This document shows, one piece after another, positions 46,735-59,074 of a stretch of DNA of 64,000 nt. Position 1 is the stretch's first letter. The number at the start of each line of letters is the position of its first letter. Origin of the DNA: Vitellaria paradoxa. Taxonomy: Eukaryota > Streptophyta > Magnoliopsida > Ericales > Sapotaceae. The notes beneath the pieces were generated by a model. The model searched no databases and was not told the DNA's origin. It saw only the letters and a program-made list of their open reading frames with translations. Location of the stretch: contig CM034244.1 of the NCBI GenBank assembly GCA_019916065.1, positions 31,031,933-31,095,932 on the forward strand. The letters are read 5' to 3'. Both the position numbers and the translations under genes were made by a program.

Positions 46735-47455
46735 AATAACATTAAATTGTAATTTATAATAGTTAAATTATAATACTAAATTATAATAATATTATTAATT
46801 AAATTATAGTAAATTGGTTAATATTATAATAACTAAATAGACTACTTGGATCCAATCAAATCCCATATTTATTACTTAGGCCAATCCAATCTCTAACCTA
46901 TGAATGGACCCAATCCAATATATTACTTGGGTCTAGTTCAGTTAATCAAAATTCAAATTTAATCTAAATAATTTAAGAATAATCTAGTTCATTTCAATAT
47001 TGAAATAATAATAATAATAATACACAAACCCCTAATGATGATAATAATGATTTAAATAATTTAATATCATTAGCCCAATCTAATCCAAATTAATAATATT
47101 AAATTATAATTTATAATAGTTAAATTATAATATTTAAATTATAATAATATAATAATATTAATTAAATTATAATAAATTAGTTTATATTATAATAACTAGA
47201 TAAATTACTTGAGCTCAATCCAATCCAATATTTATTATTTGGGCCTATCCAATTTCTAATCTATGATTGGGCCTAATTCAATATTTTACTCGGGCCCAGT
47301 TCAATTAATCAAAAATTCAAATTCAATCCCAATAATTTAAGAATAATCCAATTCAATTCAATATTAAAATAATAATAATACACAAACTCCTAATGATGAT
47401 GATAATAATTTAAATAATTTAATATCATTAGCCCAATCTAATCCAAATTCAACCC
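46735..47455. repeat. Tandem dimer, period about 358 bp
   Basis: Two copies share ttataatagttaaattataat, then aatccaatatttattatttgg, then cacaaacycctaatgatgat and gcccaatctaatccaaatt (47073 and 47431). They differ by scattered substitutions. Subunits such as cccaatc(t/c)aatccaaat continue beyond the second copy to about 47560. Confidence 0.8.
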
Positions 47456-47560
47456 ATCAATCCAAATTCAATCAAATATTAGCCCAATTTAATCAAAATT
47501 GGGCTCAATCCCATCCAAATTCAATCCAGTATATTGCTTAAGTCCAATCGAAATTCAAAT

Positions 47561-48148
47561 TCAATCCATTAGATAGCCAATAAACAAATGAAAAAATTGA
47601 AGTTAGAAATAAAGAAAAACTTATAACTGCTTTACTTTATTCATTTGCATGCATTAGTAAAACTTAGACCTGTTTGAGAATCATGTACGTCAACCGTTTG
47701 GTCATCTTTGTACAACAGATTAGGTTTTCGACTAGTATTGAAATTTAAGAATCGTGTATGCCAATCTCTACGTATTATCTATTAATGGGACAGTCTAGGA
47801 AAACAACTATTGATCTTGTTTTCAACAACTCATGCAATGTACAATGTTATATAGAGTTTTAGTTGATGTCCTATTGTTCTTTGGATGCATACACAAAGTA
47901 CAACTAATGTTGTTTCTACGTCGTGCATTTGGAGAATCACGCAAATATGCTGCCAAAATTTTGTTTGACTAGGGGACAAAGGCATCGAATTGTTGAGTAC
48001 AAGTTGGATCATGCATTGTCAAATGGGATAGGACCAACTACCCTGTAATAAGAAAGTAGAGTTTAAGATTAGGTGACTTGCATATTGCATGATCGTTTAG
48101 GCTAATTATTACTCTTCATTTCGGGACTTTACAGAAATAGTTAGCGAG
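47561..48148. other. Sequence leading into the CACTA relic
   Basis: It may contain the 5' end of the CACTA element, but no CACTA terminus was recognised here. Some blocks repeat gtatgccaatc/gtacgtcaaccg (about 47685-47765). No gene. Confidence 0.3.
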
Positions 48149-48720
48149 ATGGACATGAGTTGGACAAATTTGTCAAATAGGAAATATATAGAAGGGATTA
48201 ACTAGTTCATCACTTTCACCAACAGGTTTAATAGTTAGTACATCAGTTATCTTTATAGAAAATGCGTAAACCGATATTACTATACACAGGAGCTCGTCAA
48301 GGAGCATTTGATATGTAATAGGTTTTTGAAACTATATATGTATTGGACTTTCCATGGAGAAGAGTATGTCCCCCCTCACTGGGAGAAAACAGTTGAGGCG
48401 AAGACCAAGCTATAGAGGCTAGTCCGATACTTGCAATGCTAGCCGATATCACATGCAGATTAGCACTGGAAAACATAAGCTGTGATCCTAATTGGTGTGT
48501 GGGAGTAGTCCTCGCTCAGCTACAAATGACGAAGCCTTGAGATATTTTAAAATTCTCGACGATGCGCAAATAGAATTATATCCTAGATACAAAGATTTCA
48601 ATAAATTGTCATACATCGTCTAGTTGTTACATTTAAAGGTGTTGAATAAGTGGTCAGACACATCTTTCGACATGCTATTACAGTTGTTACATAGACTTAC
48701 TCAGTAAGTCATTCCTCCTT
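48149..48720 (+). pseudogene. CACTA TNP2-type transposase, N-terminal parts only
   Basis: It starts MDMSWTNLSNRKYIEGIN and passes through KEHLICNRFLKLYMYWTFHG and EEYVPP, the pattern of the transposase-associated domain. A second block reads DAQIELYPRYKDFNKLSYIV and then LLHLKVLNKWSDTSFDMLLQ, the region that precedes the catalytic domain. After LLHRLTQ the sequence no longer matches and the catalytic domain is absent. Confidence 0.7.
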
Positions 48721-48984
48721 ATAAAGAGTAAATTGTTCAACACTTGTATAAATTATCGTGCTTATTGGTAACACAATTTGATCTGCATTACAAAAGACAT
48801 ATAAAGGAGTTAAAACGGGACATCCTTGTGCAACAGATAGCCAAATTTGGCTGTCCCATTATCAATCATTTCACAACTAATTTAAGAATTACATACGTGT
48901 TCAATGTTTATATATAGCTTTATTTGTTCCTGTCATATTACTTTCATATTATATTCAATTATTACATGAACTGTATAGGTGTGT

Positions 48985-49580
48985 AATTTACGAAGCTTCA
49001 ATAATCCTACTTTGATTGATAAAATGAACCAGTTATTTGATGAATCCTACATGATGGCTCGACGTTACATAACTTGCAACGTCAATGGGTTTTGATTTCG
49101 CATCAAACAGGTAGATGATGGGCCGGCGACACAAAATAGTGGTATTGCCTGTCCATCCATTGATGCCGGTTACTATTATAGTCGATTGAATGACACTGTT
49201 AAAGTCGTATATAATCGCAAGTTGAGATTTATATTGTTCAAGTGTGACTGGGACGATCTAATTCATATAGTTAAAACTAATATGTACTAGTTTACTTTGG
49301 TAAACTTTAACAATTTGTTACACTAAGATGAGCGAATACAAGATGAACCCTACATATTGGCGTCCAAAGTAGAGCAAGTTTATTATGTCTGAGATCTAGC
49401 AGACTAACTAGCAAATTGCGATTAAAATATCGAGAAGGAGGTGTATCAGATCGAATGTGATAAACCAGATATTGATGCATTTGTCTAACAAGCTCTTGAC
49501 CAAGATGCAATCATCGAACGCGTGTTAATAAAGTTGAAGAGATTGTCGAAGGAGATACCATTAACTTACATGAACACTGA
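48985..49580 (+). pseudogene. CACTA transposase C-terminal region, DUF4216-like
   Basis: Readable blocks are LIDKMNQLFDESYMMARRYI, TCNVNGF, SRLNDTVKVVYNRKLRFILF with KCDWDD, FTLVNFNNL and EPYILASKVEQVYYV. The order Y-x-G-x-(L/I)-x-x-I-x-x-L-x-Y..F-x-C-D-W and P-F-I-L-A-S-Q-A-x-Q-V-F-Y-V is that of DUF4216. Three or more stops interrupt it. Confidence 0.68.
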
Positions 49581-50289
49581 AGGGTTGTGCACTTTTTATC
49601 TAAACAAAGTTTATTTTAAATATTTATTTTTTTAAAATTATAATGAATATATCATGTGAACATACACGCAGACATGTTCGGACAATCTAAGAAGAGATCT
49701 CGTCCTTGGACAATGGCCGAGCATCTCGACCTCTCCTGTACGAGCAGTAGCTCAACAGATATGTCTTGCCAGCACCATCCACGTCGATGTGTCCTTTAAC
49801 ATAGGGTCAAGCATCTTCAGGGTCTAACCATGCATCGTCTAGTATAAATTTTTAGTTTAAGACATTTTTAGCCACTAAAATTTTTTCAGCCACTAAAATT
49901 TTTTCTTTCGACTCATTGAACAAATTATTTTGTACGCAACAGATTCTTCTACTCTAAGCAGGCCTTCTAGGTCTAATAGAGAGCCTTCAAAGGCATTGCC
50001 GTAGTGGAACTGCAAGTCACAGTAAATGACTATGCAGTTCGATAGCACGCCCCACCTAGTTGGGAAGACTAGACAGATCCTCATCTCCTAAATTAGACAT
50101 ATGATCCTAAATCCAATCAAATTCCCACTAACCACCCTCGATTAGGACGGCTTCCCGCCTGACACTTTTGAGAGCATTTGGCTCGAAATTTAGGTAAATG
50201 AATATGTTTTCATATATTTTGTTTGATTTATACCGTACGATGCGTCAGTTTGTAACACATATTAAACAATATTCTATAATTTGTCCTTT

Positions 50290-51010
50290 TCAGACTAATG
50301 TGATTGGGTTCCTTCTGAATTCAGGGACATTTATTACAATAAGTGCCGGAAGATATGAAAAGAGTATAAGAACAAAGCAAAGTTTGACCATTGGAAGGGC
50401 CATGAAAATGACCCTGACATCCTTCAGCATGTCCCGCCGTGCATCCTCCCCCACTAATACGCTAAGTTCATCTGTTATTGGTCGAGCCAGGAGGCACGGG
50501 TGAATAGATTGTGATCTGATTTTTTTCTTAAGTTTTTAATTTATAAAGTGCAACTTACAAAAATTAATCAACAAGAAATGAAAACAAGATGAGGCCACAA
50601 GGAACTCACAGAACGGAGGGATGAAGGGCCTCAGACATAAGGAAGGGACTCGGCACTTTGCGCTTGTCCGCCACAAGGTAAAACCTAATCTACTACGTAA
50701 AAATATTATTTCTTTCCATTTTCTACAATAATATATTATTAAAATAATTTGCCATTCAACAGTTAGAGTCACGAGCGCGAGAGGGCTGATTAGGTGGCTG
50801 TCTTATTATAAACCCTTGATGAGAATTCGTAAGAGGTTTGAGCCATTAAGGTAATTAAGGCTTTATTTTGGTCAATGAGCAAATGTAGATTTTGCTTTAT
50901 ATAATTTAGTTACTTGTTTTTCTTTATTACTTTTTGCTTTTACGCAGGCTTAGTTTGACACGCGTCTAGCCAAGGTGCCGAAGGAAGAGAGAGAGTCTAA
51001 GGCGAGGAGG
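50290..51010 (+). pseudogene. Plant transposase_24-like ORF, fragments
   Basis: In shifting frames it reads YNKCRKI, KNKAKFDHWKGHENDPDILQ, then HKEGTRHFALVRHK (the common H-x-x-G-(S/T)-(R/K)-x-F-A motif), then FDTRLAKVPKEERESKARRD. This is the second-protein family often carried by plant CACTA elements. Spacers between blocks may be introns or decay. Confidence 0.5.
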
Positions 51011-51719
51011 GATGAAATATTCCACTCTATCATCGGACAGGACAATCACAAATATATGCTCACACGGGGCGCGGGCATTCTACATTGGGCCATCGTACGA
51101 GCAGAGTTACCTGCAGCTACCTCGTCCTAGGCCAGATGCTGTGACAAGAACTTGCTCTAGACAGTCTGGGTGGAGATGGACACGCGGGCAGCATCGGTTT
51201 AGGCGAAGATGATGGCCAAGATGGAGAGGCACTTATCTCAGAGTTAGAGTCATGCCCCGCTACTCAAGTTGGAAATATTAGTTTTCGTACTTATAATTAA
51301 TTAAATTTTTAAAAAATTATTTATGTTTTGCTGATTTCAATCATTTGCTTATTTTTTTCATTGTAGGACCTAGGCAATAGCGACTACCCCTCTTAGACTA
51401 GATTGAGTTGATTTTGGAGCAAATCAACCATTACACAAACTTTTTCGTTTTTGTTTTGTTTTTTTTTTTTCCTTTTTGTACATTACACTTGTATATATAA
51501 AACTTTGTTTTATTTCATTTCTGAAGATTTTTTTTCTTTATATATATATATATAAATGAAGTTTTTTGTTCTATTTCGTTTAAAAAATATTTCAACTACA
51601 TGCAAGTAATACATGTGCAATTAAAATTATAGTAAAAATAATTTTGAAATAAATATTGTAAAATAAATAATATAAAGTAAATAAATTCAAAAAAATAATT
51701 AAAAAATTAATAAGAAATT

Positions 51720-52093
51720 AAAAAAAATTAAAATAGCTTATTGTAACCGCCAAAATTGGTCACTAATAAATAATAATTAAAAATCAGAAAACTAAAAAAA
51801 TAATAATTAAAAAAATAAAAGCATAATAAATATTTGTAGCTGCCACTAGCTATCGCTAATAGTCAAAAAACAGTCGCTAATGTCTTCCTTCCATCTACTG
51901 GCAAGGCTCGCAGTAGGTGGCGAGAAAGTATGTCCCTAAAACTGTCACAATTAATGTAGCAAATAAATTCACCGATAGTCGCCAATGTCGTTGCTACGCA
52001 TTTGTGTCTCCTTACTAGCGGTTGCCATGTGGTCGCCAATACCATTTTAGCAACCGTTTTTGGCGACCGCTAAAATGACCAATTCTAGTAGCG
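51720..52093. repeat. CACTA subterminal repeats and degenerate 3' terminus
   Basis: Short motifs based on tagc(g/a)accgctaaaattggtc, ggtcgccaat and gtcgctaat recur in both orientations, then caattctagtagcg closes the run, a one-change variant of the CACTA end. Such motif clusters are the usual transposase-binding region of CACTA elements. Confidence 0.6.
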
Positions 52094-52681
52094 ACAAGCC
52101 ACCCAGGCTATAGCCTAGGTGAGTCCTTATTGCGTCCGCCCCTGGTTGGAGGGCTTAGGGCTCAGTGTAAGGTGGATTAATAGTAAGAGAGAAATGGAGA
52201 GTGTTTCAATAGTCAAAGGTTATAGGGCTTAATAGAGGTGGAAGGACTAATCAGTGGTAGGGTTTAGCACTTGGCACAAGGTGGATTGACAGCTAGAGAG
52301 AGGGAAGTCGGGGGCTGTGGTTGTGGTACATGACAATGGAGGTGGCCTATGATGCTCGTAAAATAGTGATGATGGAGGTGTTCGGTTCAGAGATCGTGTT
52401 AGAGGTTTTTAGAAAGAAAAAAGATAGGTAGGATGCAAGAGAAGAGAACATTGGGCATCAATGGTGGGGGCAAGAAATTAATTTGGGGTTTCTTTGTGTT
52501 TGTGACTTCCAGCGGCCAAAGAATAATAGCCATTGATTAATGGCGTCAACTCTTTTGATTTAGTCGCAATTGGTCAAGCCAATGGGTTTTTGGCAACAAA
52601 TTTATTCTTTTCAGCTAACATCACTTGGCGTTTGGCCATGGCCAAAACCTTATGTGGGCAATAGCCTATTTTCTAGTAGTG
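52094..52681. other. Segment between two CACTA-type termini
   Basis: It opens with a piece resembling the end of an AGGGGCGGA hAT MITE (gcgtccgcccctgg, about 52123-52136), continues as a G-rich purine stretch with repeated aaggtggatt (52170 and 52279), and ends in the perfect CACTA terminus at 52681. It could be part of a longer CACTA element or the remnant of a second one. Confidence 0.4.
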
Positions 52682-52797
52682 CATGCATGGATAAATGTAA
52701 ACGTCTTATTTTAGAACGAAATTGTACCATAGTGTAAAATATATAGTTATTTTAGCCAATTAGGGGCGTTAAGAATCTCTAACAAGGGACTAGTGGT

Positions 52798-53703
52798 TAA
52801 GGATCTCAACGTCAACCCGACTTGATGGGTGGCCATTTGACCTCAATTTGATAAATACAGTTATTTAAATTTTACAGATAATGGAACAGGTTAGGTATAA
52901 AAATAAAATTATTAATCACAGGATATGGGTACAGGATAGTAAATGTAGTATACTTGACGGTTATTATCAGAACCCACTATGATTACCTTACTTATAAGTT
53001 ACTCGACGGATATTACTCGATTACTGCCAAAATTACTTGCATCAATTACCTATTTATTGGATATCCAGCAGATATTACTTGATTATTCATCTAAATTACT
53101 TGATTATTAGCCTAAATTATTAAATACTCAAATTTATGCAAATAATACCATTAATTTAGATATTACATTATATATATATATATATATATATATATTTTAT
53201 TCAAAGAACGGAGTCCATTTAATTAGTACCAAATAACTCAAAATTTTGATACTTGATAATTTATTTTAGATTTAAGATTTGATTCTCGATATAACGAATG
53301 GTCACAAATTCTTTTTTTTTTTTACTTAATTATAGTAGAGGTGTAAGATGAAATAAAATATGAGATTTTTTTTAAGCTTTATTTTTATAAAAGTAATATA
53401 ATATAATAAATTTACCAAGTAAAAAATATTTAAATACTTTTATTTAAAGATATTTTTTTTGTCTATTAAGATGTAAAATCAATTACAAAGTTATTGTATT
53501 CAAAAAATATTTTAATCTTTATTATTGATTTAAACACCTCATATTTGAAGGATATGGGTGCTCAATTACCCGATAAGTTAGGGGATGGTAACCAGTTAAA
53601 AAACCAGTCGAGTACCCACCTAGTTTGAGTATTATTTTTATCTGACGGATTTAGAAATGGTATAAATAATACCCGCTCCTGATTTGATCCGTTGTCATTC
53701 CCA
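52798..53703. mobile_element. hAT-type non-autonomous element, 906 bp
   Basis: The left end TAAGGATCTCAACG and the reverse complement of the right end (TGGGAATGACAACGG) pair. Flanks CTAGTGGT (52790-52797) and CTAGTAGT (53704-53711) match at 7 of 8 positions. A (TA)n run (53169-53196) lies in the middle. Confidence 0.65.
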
Positions 53704-53711
53704 CTAGTAGT

Positions 53712-55254
53712 GTGGTAATAATTTGGTGAAAGAAAAAAAGCTTTTTATACATATGAAATTTTAACTGAAAATATAAGATATTTAGTGAGATCTTAAAGAT
53801 AGGGAGGGACAGCATGGCTTTCCATAATTTATATATAAATCCGTTCTAATTTTTAGCCAAGCTAGGTAGTGAACGTCTTAATGAATTTCTTAGATTCACT
53901 GTAGAGAGTAAGGCAGCAGAAATGCGTTGAAGATATGGTTCTCATTTTTGGAAATATTTTCAATAAGCAGGCTTATGTTGCTATTTTAGAAGTGGTATTG
54001 ATTTTAAAAGGGTGATGCTTTAATGTTTCAATTTTGCATTATGTTGTATTTTTTGATGATAATTGATGTTAGGGACAAAGTAGAAATAGATTAACAATCC
54101 ATTGGGATGGAGAGAAATGAGAAGGAAAGAAGAGAAAAGAAAAGATTTTCAAATTAAACTCTTGTTTGTGTGTTTTTTTTTTTTTTTTGGAAAAGAAAAG
54201 AAAAGAAATGCGAAGAAAAGTAAGTGATCAATTTTTAAAATTTTCATCCTCCCAAAAGTGGGAAGAAATAAAGAGGAGAGAAAAATTGTTAAATGAAACT
54301 TTTAAAATGACACATTTACCCATGAAATAAAGAATAAGAAAAAAATTACAAATATGACCTAGTTCAAATTAACCTTTTTAATTTCATTACTTTGGTAAAT
54401 TTTCACAATCCTTCTCAAACTTCATCTCTTTCTAACCGTTTCACAACCTAAGTAAGTTTTTTTTTTTTTTTTTTTTTTGGTGATGTGCAATCTGAATTAT
54501 TATTTTAGAACTGTATTTTTTTATTTGTTTTTCTTTTCATTGCTAACTTATTTCATGTCAATAATTTTTTTTCATGTTTTGATTTTTGTTTATAGTTGTA
54601 TATGGTAGTAGTTATATTTACGTAAACTCAACATGAATAACGACGAAGAAATAAAAATTAATAAAAAAGTTTAATTAATTTCTTACTTTATTATTATTGT
54701 TGTTGTTATTTAGTTAGGTGAAATCTTATGTGCATTTATTTTTTAATCATTTCAAAAAGAATATTTAGTCTTAGTTAATGTACTGATACTTTATTTACTA
54801 ATAATATGGGAAGGTTTATTTATTGATAATATAATAATAGACATTTTATTTTCTTTTCATTTCTCAACACACAAACAAAAGAAAGAAAATAATTATCTTT
54901 TCTCTCCCAAACTCTCAAACAACTTTTCTCTTCTTTCTTAATTAATATTTTCTTTTCTTTTTTTTTTCCCTCTCCTAAACTCATAAAGGACCCCATGTTT
55001 ACGAAAAAAAAAAAAAAGAGATAATTTAAATTCAGGTCTTGAAAAAAGATTCTTTACACTTAATTATTACGTAATACAACGTATTGATTTCTCTAATGAT
55101 CTAATGCGTAGAAACGAAGTTGAAATTTTCTTTCCACAGACGAGTGAAAGCATGTATGGGGCCACTAGTACAACTAGTTATCAATTCAAATTTGATTACA
55201 TAAACTAGTTTTAGTGGTGGTGCTTATTTTATATATTTTATTAATTATATTATA
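53712..55254. other. AT-rich intergenic region
   Basis: It holds poly-T runs (54174-54188 and 54460-54478), purine-rich tracts (54100-54150) and aagaaaag-type repeats in both orientations (54110-54220 against 54840-54970), which may be the arms of an old 850-bp foldback-like element. No gene. Confidence 0.35.
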
Positions 55255-56895
55255 TATATAATTAATATATACATACACCTGACGGTGAGCATATATTTTT
55301 GGCCAATGCGGAATAAAGATTACCGTCCAGATCTATTGAACCTTATACCACCACAGCAGATTGTTTTTCTCAGTGATGAAAGGGAAGCAAATCTTAGTAA
55401 TTGAACAACTCTTGAAAGTGATAGGCAACATGATAAGTCAAGTCACAGCACCACTACAGCACTACTATATATATATATATATATATATTGTACTCGTCAA
55501 TGAAGAAAAAAGAATCTGCAATTGTCTTTAAAGAAGTTTAATAAATTAAAAGGGATCATGTGATTCTTTTACTAAAATCAGCTTCTTATATGCAGAATGG
55601 TCTTGTCTATTTCATTTCCATGTGCAAATGCTTTTGTGGGCGCTGAAAGTTTTTCACCTACCAATTTTTCATAATTTTAAATTGTGATAATAGTGGGGTT
55701 ATAACAATCACTGATATAATTTATAGGTTATTTGGTACGTGATACAAAATTTATCAATTTTGCATAAAATTTTGACAATTGTCATCTTAGAGTGCGTTTT
55801 GAGTGAAAAAAGTTAGTAAAATTCGATAAAAATTATAAGTCGATAATTCGTGCAGCAAGATAAAAAATGAATAATTTTGAGAAATTTTTAGTATTTTTCA
55901 AGCAAATTTTAGAACTCCAAATGGAGCCTAAGTTGGATATTTAGTGCTTGGTAAAAAGTAATAAAAATTAGTGAAAATTGAAAAAAATTGAAAGAAGTTG
56001 ATAAAAATAAAAAATGTGTATAAGCTAATTTTATATTTGGTGGAGAAGTTCAAAAAAAAAAATTAAAAAAACTTGTAAAAATTCGTTTCTTTTGGTGAAT
56101 TTTGACGAGCCAAGCGCAGCCTTAACAGATTATAATTGGTATAAAATAATCAAAATTTAACACAATGGCAGAACTAGAATAAATTTAAAACTTTTATTAA
56201 ATTATCATACCGTAGTTTCGTTATCAAAAACCATACGGCTCAACTTAATAAAGAATCAGTTCCAAATCAATTAAGGTTGACTAAAGGGGAATGTGATGAT
56301 GTACAAACTATTCAACAAATAGAATTGATTTCAGCCACATACATGAATTTACGGATTACTTAAACTCAAAAGCCCTTTGAGGAATATCAAGAAAATCAAA
56401 AACAGACAGATATGAATTATATACTTATATAAGAAACAATTAATTATATCCAACTTCGTTGACAATATGACAACTTAATGGTTGCATTATGCTGTCTTTG
56501 AATTTTCTTCTTCGAGTCATCATGAAAACTTTACCTAATAAAAATAGTGGCCGAAACAAAAAATAGATGAATAAAATAAAAAAGTTGTATGTATATATTA
56601 TATATATGGAGCGACAACAGCCATGATAAGTGGAGAAGTTTATTAAAGTGATATGAGCTACAGCAAGAGCAAAAGCAAGAGGCGTAGCCGAGTTTTCTAA
56701 TGTAATTTGTGGAAAAAAGTGTACATATTATATATATAAATATATTCTCTATTCAATTAAATGGATGGCATGCTAGAAAGTTAGTGGGAAACAAACGGGA
56801 ATTCAAATCCACCTCTCCTTTGACGTTATTCATTTTTTATTTCATCATTTCAAAATTCAGAAGCATTCTTTTATAAAGTAATTAGTTTCTTTTTA
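55255..56895. repeat. Segmental duplication, copy 1
   Basis: Matching blocks with copy 2 (59390-61960) run in the same order: ggtgagcat...gaataaagatta, ttttctcagtgatgaaa, gtcaatgaagaaaaaagaa, acaacttaatggttgcatta, gacagccatgataagtggagaagtttatta (56623 on), aaatggatggcatgc. Divergence and indels are heavy. The conserved content does not translate to anything recognised. Confidence 0.6.
55791..55930. mobile_element. Copy of the 150-bp Tourist-like MITE family
   Basis: It runs from gagtgcgttttgagtgaaa to ctccaaatggagcc with the family order ataattcgtgcagcaagata - aaaaatgaataattttgaga. It sits inside duplication copy 1 and is not seen at the same place in copy 2. Confidence 0.45.
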
Positions 56896-58051
56896 GGCAA
56901 GACGTACCGTACTTCAGTACCTTGCATATGAAGAGAGAGTAATAATCATCATACCCCTAAAAAAAAAAAAAAAAAAAAGAAAGAGGAAGAGAGAGTAATC
57001 GTGAATTCTCTTCTCTTCTTTTAAAAGAAAAGTGCACATATTGATAATAAATAATTATAGACACGTTACGTTTTTCATTTACAAATTTGACAAAATAAGT
57101 AAAACAAAATAAATTTAAAAAATATAAGAGACAAAAATTGAATGATTTAAAGAACAAGAACTAAAATAAAAATTAATTTGAGGTAAAATACGATGCTAAC
57201 TATTCAATAATAAAAAAATACCATTGGACTTACTTATCACGTTAACCAAAAAAGTAGAATTTAAACCTGCAGAGTACAAGAAGTCAGAAGAAATAGTCAG
57301 AGAGAGAATTTTCGACCAAAAATCTTCCGATGGTGAAGTCAAAAGTGGCTTGAGAGAATTGTAAAAAAAAAAATAATGCAAACAGTTGATAATTGTGAGT
57401 ATACTTGAATTTTGTGATTAAGTCTTATGTTTATAGTAAGACAATATGAATAAATTAATATGTAAATAATTGAATTGTAATGATTTTATATATTATATGT
57501 ATATATTAAAGTAATGACAGTTTACTTTTCTTTAAATGCCTTTCATTCCATGTTTAATAACTCTCATTTAGCATTAAATGCATGTGAGAGCAAGATTAAC
57601 ATTGAGGAGTGTCCAAATGGCACATATCTGTCTGTCACTTATAAAAAAATAATCTAATTGGGCTAACTATGAAGTAATAAATTCAGTTAATTTATTACCA
57701 TTTTATTTTTATGGTTAGAATTACATCAACACTATGTTGATGAATGGTGGGACCCATCTGGGATGGTCAATTGATTATTAGATTAACGCCGAGCACATTC
57801 TTGCATAATGCCCTTGTGCTCGGAAGAATGCCATATGTTCCTAGGTATTTTTGTACCAACACTAACTGTAAATATGTAATCGAGGAAAAAATATAATGAG
57901 TCATAAGAAGGTAAGATACTCAAAGTCTTTATCGTGTCCACGATTTATTAGCTTTATTGAATCGACGCTTTCGGATTCTATTACGTTCAAATTAAACCTT
58001 CTCAATTATATATAAATAAAAAAATATAATCAAGATTTTTCATTCAAAGGG
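56896..58051. other. Intergenic region between the duplicated segments
   Basis: A poly-A run (56960-56978) and AT-rich DNA. The part 57240-57370 is less AT-rich and reads partly open on the minus strand, without recognisable homology. A short inverted pair cgagcacattcttgc/ gctcggaagaatgcc lies at about 57790-57830. Confidence 0.35.
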
Positions 58052-58299
58052 CGGCTTAGGGGGCTGCAGTACGGGAATTACTACATTCGCTACAGTACTC
58101 CCAAAATGACACTGTTTCAGCTATCTTTTTTATTCAAAACGAAGCCATTTCACTTAAGTTACATATTCGAATGCATCAATTCATATTCAAATATACATAT
58201 TCAAACGCATCAATTCATATTCACAATATGAAAATTTAAGTAGAATGACGTAGTTTTGAGTGAATTAGGAGTACTGCAGTCGTTGTAGTAATCCTTCCT
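58052..58299. mobile_element. Palindromic MITE, about 248 bp, possibly Mutator-like
   Basis: The arms pair: ggaattactacattcgctac...agtactcccaaaatgac on the left against the reverse complement ggattactacaacgactgc..agtactcctaattcac on the right. A perfect 9-bp duplication TTCAAAGGG (58043-58051 and 58300-58308) flanks it, the size made by Mutator-type elements. The middle repeats gcatcaattcatattc. A related copy lies at the right edge of the window. Confidence 0.6.
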
Positions 58300-58308
58300 T
58301 TCAAAGGG

Positions 58309-58517
58309 TCCTTACTTCATAGATTTCAATGAACTTTTAATCAAGAATACCCTAGCAGTGGTGCTCTCTCGAAGGCCAATGCATGTGGCACATGAGTTAT
58401 AAGAGAAGGTTTCAGAAGTATTTGCAATATTGTGAATTCAATTCAACTTATCATTCTGACCACTGTAATGTGCGAGTGCAACTTGAAATTTACTCAAAAC
58501 TAGTGAATTTTCTTTGC

Positions 58518-58548
<31 letters not shown>

Positions 58549-59074
58549 AACATGGACATCCATAGGTCTCTAAGAATGTGTTTGGAGTGAAGATTAATTA
58601 GTAAAAAAAAAAAAAAGAAAAAGGAACGTGGGAAGAGATATAAAAAAGAATAAAGAAATATAAAATCTTAAATATATATCATTGTCTAAATGGATTAAAA
58701 AAAACATAGAATAAAATAAAATTCATTCATTAATATATTAGTTTTTCAATCTAATTAATTTGAATTTCCTAAATTTCTTGTACTTTTTCTTCCATTTTCA
58801 ATTACAATTCAAACAAAAGAAAGATTTTTGAATTCTCATCCTTTTCCTTTTCCCTTAACAAATGTTTGATTCAAATACAACCTTAGTGTTAGATCAAAAA
58901 TTTGTATTTTTATTAGGTTTTATACTTCACTAACACAAACACAATAAATATTGACCAATATTGATAGATACAGTACAAAATTCACAACACTAACTTCTGA
59001 ATTGTAAAGTAGTAATACTAGTAGAGATGCACGTAAAAGAATAAAATAATAACAATAATAATGTTAAAAAATTA
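58309..59074. other. Intergenic region with (TA)n run
   Basis: A (TA)n tract is at 58518-58544. Text such as agaatgtgtttggagtgaag (58572) suggests the edge of another MITE of the 150-bp family. No gene. Confidence 0.35.

Larger units (their letters stand above)
48149..52681 (+). mobile_element. CACTA (En/Spm) transposon relic, internally deleted
   Basis: Domains appear in the CACTA order on the plus strand: transposase-associated domain (48149-48400), the start of the TNP2 region (about 48560-48720), a DUF4216-like domain (about 48985-49580) and a transposase_24-like ORF (about 50290-51000). Then follow A/T-rich sequence and subterminal repeats. Two possible 3' ends exist: ..ttctagtagcg at 52093 and a perfect ..TTTTCTAGTAGTG (reverse complement CACTACTAGAAAA) at 52681. 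The 5' terminus was not found. The DDE core of TNP2 is missing and stops are common, so it is dead. Confidence 0.72.
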
